Below are positions 6,653-13,300 of a stretch of DNA of 15,765 nt, piece after piece. How positions within the stretch are numbered: the first letter of the stretch is position 1; every line of letters starts with the position of its first letter. The stretch is from Pedosphaera sp. (GTDB lineage Bacteria; Verrucomicrobiota; Verrucomicrobiia; Limisphaerales; Pedosphaeraceae): NCBI GenBank assembly GCA_028293465.1, contig JAQGOT010000035.1, positions 1-15,765 on the forward strand. The letters are read 5' to 3'. The notes beneath the pieces were generated by a model. That model made no database searches and was not told the DNA's origin. It saw only the letters and a list, made by a program, of their open reading frames with translations. Made by a program: the position numbers and the translations under genes.

Positions 6653-7177
6653 TCACGCTTTCGCCAGGTAGGCGGCGAGTTGATCGAAGGTCCCCGTCCA
6701 GCCGCCCTTCATGCCTTCATGGGCGCCGTCGAAGGTTTTGCGTTCCGCTTCCGTCGCATTGAGCGGAGCCCATTGCAAGGTGAGGGTCGTCCTGCCGCCT
6801 TGCTCGGTGAACGTGGTTGTCGAAAGCATTTCCAGCGGCCAGGTGGCGCTCATGGGATGCCGGGTGAGGCCGCCCGCTTCATCCGAAAAGGAATTGACCA
6901 GGACGATGCGTTCCAGCGCGACGATTTCACGGTAAACGAACTTGCCCCACATTTGGTGTCCGTCCGGGGATTGCATGCAGTAATGGAACGTTCCGCCCGG
7001 CCGAAAATCCAGCCTGGCCACCGGCATCGTGAACCCTTTCGGCCCGAACCATTGCATCAGGCGGTCGCGCTCCGTCCACGCCCGCCACACGAGATCGCGC
7101 GGAGCATCGAAGGCGCGCGAGATGACGAACAGGCCCCCGGCAGGGTTCTGACCGGGATTTCCAGATGCTTTGTTCAT
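6653..7177 (-). CDS. AHSA1/SRPBCC family protein
   Basis: 174 residues with the activator-of-Hsp90-homologue type START fold. After a short variable N-terminus come ISRAFDAPRDLVWRAWTERD, then the signature WFGPKGFTMP, FRPGGTFHYCM, YREIVALERIV and the C-terminal helix HEGMKGGWTGTFDQLAAYL. Single-domain proteins of this kind bind hydrophobic ligands; none can be assigned. No membrane anchor is present, unlike the SRPBCC proteins at 2341 and 3646. It is the third gene of the DGPF(2) operon, with gaps of 35 bases to the DUF1428 gene and 32 bases to the PhnB gene. Such AHSA1-DUF1428-DGPF groupings are common around ECF42 loci. Confidence 0.93.
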   Translation of the reverse strand: MNKASGNPGQNPAGGLFVISRAFDAPRDLVWRAWTERDRLMQWFGPKGFTMPVARLDFRPGGTFHYCMQSPDGHQMWGKFVYREIVALERIVLVNSFSDEAGGLTRHPMSATWPLEMLSTTTFTEQGGRTTLTLQWAPLNATEAERKTFDGAHEGMKGGWTGTFDQLAAYLAKA

Positions 7178-7212
7178 GGAATTTTTTTTCGCAGTGGTTC
7201 AGGAATGATGGC

Positions 7213-7575
7213 TCAGGCCGCGACAAGGACCTTGAATCCACCGCAGAGCATGCGCTTGCAATCGAACGGCATGTTTTTTGGGTCACACATGGCCGCGAGC
7301 CGCGGATCCTTCATCACCTTGGCATTTACGCGGTCACGATGCGCCCGCGACTTGAACACGATCCACGAAAACACCACTGTTTCCCCGGGCTTGATCTTGA
7401 TCCCGCGTGGGAACGGGAGGCCAAACTTCACGTCGAGGTCATCGCCGACGCACTCCCGGTACTCCAGAGCCCCGTGCTCCCGCCAGATTGGGCCCGACAT
7501 GCGGGCCAGGCGGCGGTAAGCCGCGATATCCTTTTTCTTAATCGGAAGAACGTACCCGTCAATGTAACCAGCCAT
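7213..7575 (-). CDS. DUF1428 domain protein
   Basis: 120 residues beginning MAGYIDGYVLPIKKKD. It matches the DUF1428 family by its start, by RRLARMSGPIWREHGALEYRE and by the conserved VFSWIVFKSRAHRDRVNAKV, then DPRL and MPFDCKRMLCGGFKV. The fold is expected to be a ferredoxin-like dimeric barrel related to other antibiotic-monooxygenase-type folds; the activity is unknown. I chose the ATG at 7575 because an AAAGGAG site lies 10 bases before it; an upstream in-frame start at 7608 would lie before that site. It is the second gene of the DGPF(2) operon, 39 bases after the DGPF stop. Confidence 0.92.
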   Translation of the reverse strand: MAGYIDGYVLPIKKKDIAAYRRLARMSGPIWREHGALEYRECVGDDLDVKFGLPFPRGIKIKPGETVVFSWIVFKSRAHRDRVNAKVMKDPRLAAMCDPKNMPFDCKRMLCGGFKVLVAA

Positions 7576-7614
7576 GGTATGTGATCTCCTTTTATGGGTT
7601 GTCGGCAACGATGA

Positions 7615-8019
7615 TTATGCCTGCGCGAGCTGGGCTTCAGCCTGAACTTCTCCGACGATGGGACATTTGCCGGCCACTGGTCGCACTTCCACGCGTATGC
7701 CATACGGCAGGCCTGGACATTCCTGTGCAATGGCCACCGCTTCGTCGAGGGTGTTTACCGCGAGGAGAAAATAACCGCCGATCGTCTCCTTGGATTCGGC
7801 AAAAGGGCCGTCGGACAACACGCGGCCATTTTTGCCTGAAACAATCTTGCCTTTACGTTCCAAGGGGTTGCCCGCGAGGGCTTTGCCTTCGTCGGTCAAC
7901 CGCTTGAACCAGGCCATCCACTGGTCTCCGACCTGTTGCATCTCTTGCGGCGAGAGCCCCTTGTACCAGTCTGTGCCCCGAAAGATCAGCATGCAGCCAT
8001 TTTTGGTTTCTGGGTTCAT
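7615..8019 (-). CDS. YCII-related DGPF-domain protein, copy 2
   Basis: 134 residues with DGPFAESKETIGGYFLL at residue 70 and FRGTDWYKGLSP near the N-terminus. It has the same length as, and is about 63% identical to, the copy at 1350-1754. It is first gene of the operon DGPF-DUF1428-AHSA1-PhnB and lies about 43 bases below predicted promoter P2, which shares its -35 and spacing with the promoter before the sigma-linked copy. The start at 8019 has no Shine-Dalgarno sequence; its leader is A-rich with AACATAAAA. The presence of two DGPF paralogues, both below the same type of promoter, supports ECF42 control of both. The biochemical role is unknown. Confidence 0.93.
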   Translation of the reverse strand: MNPETKNGCMLIFRGTDWYKGLSPQEMQQVGDQWMAWFKRLTDEGKALAGNPLERKGKIVSGKNGRVLSDGPFAESKETIGGYFLLAVNTLDEAVAIAQECPGLPYGIRVEVRPVAGKCPIVGEVQAEAQLAQA

Positions 8020-8046
8020 ACGCTTTTTGTGTTTTTATGTTAGAAT

Positions 8047-8232
8047 TTAGCGTTTCCGATGATATGACGAACGGGGGGACGCGGTCAGGACATTTATTTT
8101 GGATTTTTCCACCGTGCTGAAAGCGGCCAAAACCTGTTCGTGGAAGGCTGCCGAGCAATGCATATCGAGCGCGGGAATCTCCGAGCAACAAACCTTGCCG
8201 TCGCCGAAGGTGGGATGACTTTTGCCATTCAT
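8047..8232 (-). pseudogene. Truncated remnant of a VOC family gene (N-terminal fragment)
   Basis: The 61-codon frame starts MNGKSHPTFGDGKVCCSEIP and continues ALDMHCSAAFHEQVLAAF. This resembles the N-terminus of VOC proteins that begin MNGKSHPTFG(D/N)GK(V/I)CYIEIPA and continue with SAAFYEKVFGW. After about 38 residues the resemblance stops, and the frame ends within the promoter region of the next operon. A GGAG ribosome site is still present upstream of the ATG. The start and leader therefore look intact while about two thirds of the usual 120-130 residues are missing. The likeness is to my memory of the family; a short functional peptide cannot be excluded. Confidence 0.5.
8062..8092 (-). 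promoter_or_regulatory. Predicted ECF (ECF42-type) promoter P2, upstream of DGPF(2) operon
   Basis: On the minus strand TGTCCTGA (8085-8092), 15 bases of spacer, then CGTCATAT (8062-8069). The -35 octamer and spacing match P1 and P3 exactly, and the -10 differs from P1 by one base. It lies inside the open frame of the VOC remnant, which fits with that gene having been cut off when this promoter and operon were joined to it. Confidence 0.75.
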
Positions 8233-8271
8233 GATGTTTTGGCTCCAGACTGGGTATTAAAGTGCCGACCA

Positions 8272-8664
8272 TTACCGCAAAGGAATCAGCGCGCGCACGC
8301 GCCGATCGCGCAGGAACAGCCCGCCCCAGAGGACGATGCCGAGAATCACCGTCATCAGGTAAGGTTCGCCGACCCGCAAATTGGCCAGCGTGGCACCGCC
8401 GAGATAGCCGGTGAGCAGGATCGCGCCGAGAACGGCGGTGCGCGGAATGAGATAAAGGAGGGTGCAGACCAGTTCGACAACGCCCAATCCAAACAGCAGG
8501 CGCTCGGGGAGCCCAAAATGAGTGAACCCTTCGACGACTGCGGCGGGCTTCATGAACTTCATCACCGCGCTGAAAATCAGCAGCAGTGCGGGCAGGGTGC
8601 TCATGATGTGGCCGGTCCAAAACATGGCTTTCGAAACAGGAGCGGGTTGAGTGATCGATGTCAT
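8272..8664 (-). CDS. DoxX-family integral membrane protein
   Basis: 130 residues with four predicted membrane helices: about residues 15-35 (GHIMSTLPALLLIFSAVMKF), 55-73 (LLFGLGVVELVCTLLYLIP), 76-95 (TAVLGAILLTGYLGGATLA) and 101-118 (YLMTVILGIVLWGGLFL). The conserved layout, with SAVMKFMKP after helix 1 and GYLGGATLANLRVGEP before helix 4, is that of the DoxX family (DoxX-like subgroup). The family is linked to quinol-dependent redox processes in a few cases, but most members are uncharacterised. The ATG at 8664 was chosen because everything upstream in frame overlaps the preceding gene. It is 31 bases after the two-domain AHSA1 gene and probably in one operon with ArsR. Confidence 0.92.
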   Translation of the reverse strand: MTSITQPAPVSKAMFWTGHIMSTLPALLLIFSAVMKFMKPAAVVEGFTHFGLPERLLFGLGVVELVCTLLYLIPRTAVLGAILLTGYLGGATLANLRVGEPYLMTVILGIVLWGGLFLRDRRVRALIPLR

Positions 8665-8695
8665 AGGATGGTTTTCAGGATTCTTGGGTTGTCGG

Positions 8696-9637
8696 TCAAG
8701 CGATTTTTGAGACGCATTCCGCGAGCCGAACCAGGCTTTCGCTCCAGCCTTGTTCCATGCCGGCGAGCGCGGCGGCCAGTTCCGGTGTGGATCGGACGAC
8801 GACCACCCGCAAGGTGAGCTTTGTTCCGCCATCCTGTTCGGCGAAGGTGATGGTGGTGAAGACTTCGAGTTGGGGAATGCCCTGCTTGTCCTCAAAGGCG
8901 GTGGAGGTGAAGACGAGCCGCTCGGGCTCGACAATTTCATGAAAGGTGCCCCTCATCGGATGTGCGGCGGCATCGGGCCCCTGCATGTGAATCAGGATCG
9001 CGCCACCCGGACGCGCATCCAGCTCGCAGACGGGATTGGTGAAACCCTTCGGTCCCCACCACTTGGCCATGTGTTTGGGATCAATCCACGCTTTGAATAC
9101 GAGCTCACGTGGGGCGGCAAAAATGCGCGTGAGAATCAGGACGCGTTCGGCGGGGGCCAAGGCCTCCAGGTGTTCAGCCAGTCGGGCCAGGGTCTGGTTA
9201 CCACCTTCGAGGGCGTGGTGCTTTTTGACCACTTCATCACGTTCGGCGGCGGTTCTGAACGTTGCCCGCATGGTTAGCTTTGTTTTTCCGCCCTGTTCTT
9301 CAAATGTCACTGTCGTCACGAATTGCCCGGGCTCATCCTCTCTCTCGCCGGTGTGGGCGTAAACAAGGCGTTCGTGCCGCAGCACTTCGCGATAGGTGAT
9401 TTTATTTGGATAATCGGTGCCATCGGGGCCGTGCATGATGAATCGCCAGACGCCGCCCGGCTTCACTTCCATTTCGTGGGTCGTGGTCGTGAAGCCCTTC
9501 GGCCCCCACCAAAGCAACGCCTGTTTCGGGTCGGTCCAGGCCGCCCAGACGAGTTCGCGTGGTGCGTCAAAGACACGGGTGATCACCATTTCGCGGTCGG
9601 ACCTGTTTTCTGCGGGGTCACTTTTTCTTGTGGTCAT
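8696..9637 (-). CDS. Tandem two-domain AHSA1/SRPBCC protein
   Basis: 313 residues from the ATG at 9637, which has a GAAGGA ribosome site. Domain 1 (about residues 15-150) has MVITRVFDAPRELVWAAWTD, LLWWGPKGFTT and VKPGGVWRFIMHGPDG. Domain 2 (about 165-305) has ILTRIFAAPRELVFKAWID, AKWWGPKGFTN and ARPGGAILIHMQGPDA. The two halves are homologous in order and length and are joined by a short linker around LEALAPAERV, so this is a fused tandem copy of a protein that is usually one domain. The gene begins 20 bases before the end of the ArsR gene, so the two are translationally linked; ArsR-AHSA1 pairs are common. The start choice avoids a longer frame reaching 9676 deeper into ArsR. The ligand is unknown. 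Confidence 0.92.
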   Translation of the reverse strand: MTTRKSDPAENRSDREMVITRVFDAPRELVWAAWTDPKQALLWWGPKGFTTTTHEMEVKPGGVWRFIMHGPDGTDYPNKITYREVLRHERLVYAHTGEREDEPGQFVTTVTFEEQGGKTKLTMRATFRTAAERDEVVKKHHALEGGNQTLARLAEHLEALAPAERVLILTRIFAAPRELVFKAWIDPKHMAKWWGPKGFTNPVCELDARPGGAILIHMQGPDAAAHPMRGTFHEIVEPERLVFTSTAFEDKQGIPQLEVFTTITFAEQDGGTKLTLRVVVVRSTPELAAALAGMEQGWSESLVRLAECVSKIA

Positions 9638-9986
9638 GGTTTTTATCCTTCTGTTGCAACTCGCGCAAATAATCATCCAGACGGTCGAGGCTTTCCTCCC
9701 AGAAACGCCGGTAATGTTCGAGCCAATCCACCGCCTCCTTCATTGGTTTGGCCTTGAGCCGGCACGGCCGCCACTGCGCTTTGCGGCTGCGTTCGATCAG
9801 GCCGGCGCGCTCCAACACCTTGAGATGTTTGGAAATGCCGGGAAGACTCATTCTGAAAGGTGCCGCCAGTTCCTTGACCGAGGCCTCGCCCGAAGCGAGC
9901 GAAGCCACAATCGCCCGCCGGGTGGGGTCGGCAAGCGCCGCGAAAGTGGTGCTCAGGTGATCCGGTGGTGTTGTGTGCGTAACCAT
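9618..9986 (-). CDS. ArsR-family winged-helix repressor
   Basis: 122 residues with a winged helix-turn-helix: FAALADPTRRAIVASLASGE at 15-34, SVKELAAPF, and the recognition helix SLPGISKHLKVLERAGLI at 47-64. It ends in a lysine-rich tail. The ELCVCDL-type metal-binding cysteines of ArsR/SmtB sensors are missing (SVKELAAPF stands in that place), so it belongs to the non-metal branch that commonly controls linked AHSA1 genes. The ATG at 9986 is preferred over a TTG at 10019 because the intervening bases form the inverted repeats and promoter elements described at 9989-10036. It overlaps the downstream AHSA1 gene by 20 bases and probably represses itself, AHSA1 and DoxX. Confidence 0.93.
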   Translation of the reverse strand: MVTHTTPPDHLSTTFAALADPTRRAIVASLASGEASVKELAAPFRMSLPGISKHLKVLERAGLIERSRKAQWRPCRLKAKPMKEAVDWLEHYRRFWEESLDRLDDYLRELQQKDKNHDHKKK

Positions 9987-9988
9987 GT

Positions 9989-10036
9989 GGTTAAATAACC
10001 GTATGGTGAAATACGGCAAGGTGGATTTCTCGTCAA
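9989..10036 (-). promoter_or_regulatory. Promoter and candidate operator of the ArsR operon
   Basis: On the minus strand a TTGACG -35 (10031-10036) is followed by 17 bases and a weak TATTTC -10 (10008-10013). Overlapping the -10 is a perfect 6-base inverted repeat, CCGTAT-6-ATACGG (9999-10016), and next to it GGTTAAATAACC (9989-10000). GGTTAAATA and GGTGAAATA also form a direct repeat at a 16-base period. Such symmetry at the -10 and just before the ATG fits ArsR autorepression; which half-sites are bound is not known. Confidence 0.55.
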
Positions 10037-10142
10037 TTGTTTTTTAGGCGGCATCGCGGTTTGCCTCCTGATTGCCACGGTGATGGTGCCGCTGATGCGG
10101 AAGGTCGCTGCTCCGGCGGCCCCGTCCGCAGACGCGCACTGA
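10026..10142 (+). pseudogene. C-terminal tail of a lost membrane-transporter gene (possibly MFS)
   Basis: A plus-strand frame ending in TGA at 10140-10142 encodes FLVNCFLGGIAVCLLIATVM followed by VPLMRKVAAPAAPSADAH. This is one hydrophobic helix, a basic VPLMRK stop, and an Ala/Pro-rich hydrophilic tail, the usual ending of an MFS drug-transporter (DHA2-type) protein. The frame is closed upstream by TAA at 9996, within the ArsR promoter, so only the last helix remains. It may instead be chance hydrophobic coding. Identification is by pattern only. Confidence 0.35.
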
Positions 10143-10354
10143 GCAGCGAAACTTCAAATTCTGCCCGTTTTTTTCATACTCTTGCGTACCTCTGACGCCT
10201 GCGGTTTGGTGTTGCCACACGGCTTCAAAAGACCTAGTGTTTTGCGACTCTACCCGGGAAATAACTGATCTGACTCCATGTGCCATGAAGGCACGAAAAC
10301 GCAGGGCTCCGCGTTTGTACGTACAGCGAATCAAAACCTCAAATCAAATCGTTT
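10143..10354 (+). other. Non-coding leader upstream of the RHS gene
   Basis: No gene is seen here. The stretch contains two small hairpin-capable sequences on the plus strand: GTGCC-5-GGCAC at 10280-10294 and AAACGC-8-GCGTTT just after it. A possible but weak promoter TTGCCA-17-TAGTGT lies at about 10213-10241. An in-frame TGA at 10286 closes any upstream extension of the RHS frame. No Shine-Dalgarno sequence precedes the ATG at 10355. Confidence 0.4.
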
Positions 10355-13300
10355 ATGACCGGAACTTATCACACCACTGCCCGCACCGTTGGCCTCCTCC
10401 TTGCCGGTTGGTTGCTCATCCCAATGGCTGGCTCGCTCATCGCTGCGCCAATCTTGCAGCTCGGCTTCGAGGAGCCGAGCAGCGTCAACGAATCCAACCG
10501 CTCCGTTGTCCTGACCTGGAACGGGGAGGCGGGCTCGGTTTACAAGCTGCAAAGCAGCAGCAATCTGGCCTCGGGCGCCGCATGGATCACGGAGGAGCCG
10601 GTTTTGGCGCGGGACGGCCTGCCCATCCGCTGGAGTGCGCCTGAAGTGTTGAGGGATGCGCGGTTCTATCGCCTGCTGCAGGAACCGGAGATTTCCGGGA
10701 TTGAGCCGGGGATGATTTCGACGGATGGCGGCACCGTTTACCTGCTCGGCCATTCTTTGAGCACGAACGGCACGGTGCGGATTGGCGGGCTGGTTATTCC
10801 GCCCAACGTGCTGCAACCGGGCAGTGTGTATAGTTGCGTGGTGCCACCTTTGAGCGCGGGGACTTATGATGTGGAATGGCTTGTGAGCGGACAAGTGGCG
10901 GCGGTGGCTTACAAGCTTTTCTCGGTCACCGGCCAACCCACGCCCGTCGGGGAGACGGCCAATTTGTTCGAACCGCCCAGCCCCCCGTTCGCACAACCCG
11001 CGCTGATGAAGGCCAAGGAGAAAGCCAATCAGGTCAAAATGTTCGAGCCGCCGACCCCTCCGTTGACTCCGGCGCTGATGAAGGCCAAGGAAAAAGCCAA
11101 CCGGACCAAATGCGCCAACAACCTGCGAACCATCGGCAATCCAAAACCGGGAGGAATCAAACTGTTCGACGGCAGCAACAATGGGATCCAGGCTGGTAAA
11201 AAGGGGCTCAACGCGGTCAATGTCAAATTGGCCCGGATGGCGAGCAGTTGGGGTGGGTATGATGATTCCGACAGTTTGGCCATTTCGTGGGGAGGATTCG
11301 ATGATGTCGATACCGCGGCGATGTCGTGGGCGGGAAATGATGACAGTGATCCCGATTTGAGCGTTGCCAAGCTGGCGTGTGGTTCCGACCTGTGCACGCT
11401 GCAGTTGTGCTCCGGCGAAGTCCAGGTGGAATCGGTGGACATGTGCATTCCCGGGCGTGGACTCGATTTCATCCTGGCCCGCACCTATCGTTCGCGCAGC
11501 GCCGCGCGCCCCGGCATGAGCTACAGTTGGACCCTCTCCTGCGATGTTTCGGTGGCGCAGACCTCGGATGGCATCGCGGTCTATGACGGGACGGGCCGGC
11601 AGGACGTTTATTTTGCCGGCACCAATGGCGTCTATTCGCGGAACGAGTTTTTCAATGAGGGCCGCCTGCTCAAGGGGGTGTTCACGCTGACGCTCCCGGA
11701 CACGGGCCGCTGGGAGTTCAATCCGATGGATGGTTCGGCCTCGGCCGGCAAACTCGCCCGCAGCGTGGATCGAAACGGCAACCGGATGCTCTATCTCTAC
11801 GGCGGTTCGGGGCAGCTCGCCCAAGTTGTGGATGACCTTGATCGCACGAACCAGTTTACCTATAACTCAGCGGGACAACTCGAAGCGGTCAGGGACTTTT
11901 CCGGACGCACCGTCACCTATCATTATTACGCAGCGGGGGAGACCGGCGGCTCCCCCGGCGATCTGAAATCGGTCACCACGCCCGTCGTCATCGGCACGCC
12001 CAACGGCAACGACTTCCCGGATGGCAAAACGACCACATATAAGTACTCCAGCGGCTTTCCGGTTTCCGCCGACCGCGAAAACCACCTGCTGCTCTCCATT
12101 ATTGATCCGAAGGGCCAGACGAACCATTCGTTCGTTTACCAGCACAACCAGACCGATCTGGAGTTTTTGCGATGCGTCAGCGCAACCGATGGGGCCGGCT
12201 CCCTCGCCGGCGTGTCCACCATCAAATACGTGCCGCAAACGCCGTCACGGCAAAACGGCTTTGCCATTGTGCGGGCCATCGTGCGTGACGGCGTGGGCAA
12301 CGTGACCGAAGGCTTTTATGATTCACGCAACCGGTGCGTCACGCAGCGTGACTTTACCGGCCGTGCCTTGTTGACTGCGGCCACCACCGACACCAACAAC
12401 CGGCCCACCGGCCAGATCCGTGCCAGCGATCCGGCTTTCTACGAGACATCGTGGACCTGGAATCTCGACTCGCTCTGCACGCAGGCGAGTTATCCCGGCG
12501 GTGATGCGACGGTTTGCATTTATGAACGCGATTTTAATAAGAGTGCCAACCCGCGCAAAAAGGGTGATTTACGCATTTGCCGCCAGCAAGCCTGCTGCGG
12601 TGGAACCGACACGGATGGCGACGGTGTGGCAGATACAACCGAATTGACGACTTGGTTCCAGTATGATCCGCGCTTCGGCGCACCGGCGAAATTCGCGGTC
12701 CAGCCAAAGGATGCGGTGGTCAAGGATCGGATTGACATGTTCAGGAAGGCTGGCGGCAACGTCGGCATCAACGAACCGATTCCGGACACTGCGCTCGGGA
12801 TGAGAACCCGCCTCAATGAGCTTGAAAACAAGCTGCAAAACATCGGCTTGTTGGGGCGCGCCGCGGGTGGTGGCACGATTCGATGGACCGGGACAGATTT
12901 CGAGGGTGCCATGGCGACCAGGGGTTGGGAGAAGGTGGATAACACGGAATCCGGCCTGAGCCGACCCGCGACCAGCCAGGCCATGCTCTTGAGCTGCGAG
13001 TTCGCCACCGCCGTGACCGATCCCCGCGGCAACGTGACCACCTGTGAATACGATGCCCAGGGGAACTGCACGCGGGCGGCGCGGGACAATCATCTGCAAG
13101 GCGGCGTGGATGTGATCACCGCCCTGGACCTCGTTTATGATAATCACGGACAGTTGACCACCATCACCAACGCGGCGGATGGCAATGGCTACCGCCGGGA
13201 AACCGAATTCAACTATTACACCAGCGGGCCCATGGCGGGCTATCTCTCGCAAATCGTCGATGACCGCCACCTCCTCGGTTTACGGATCACGAGCAGTTTT

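Noticed and set aside
10331..11824. A 497-codon minus-strand frame opposite the RHS gene start
   Set aside because: The plus-strand frame has signal peptide, IPT/TIG and DUF6531-like features; the antisense frame has none, and similar long antisense frames occur at 13280-14203 and 14597-15652.
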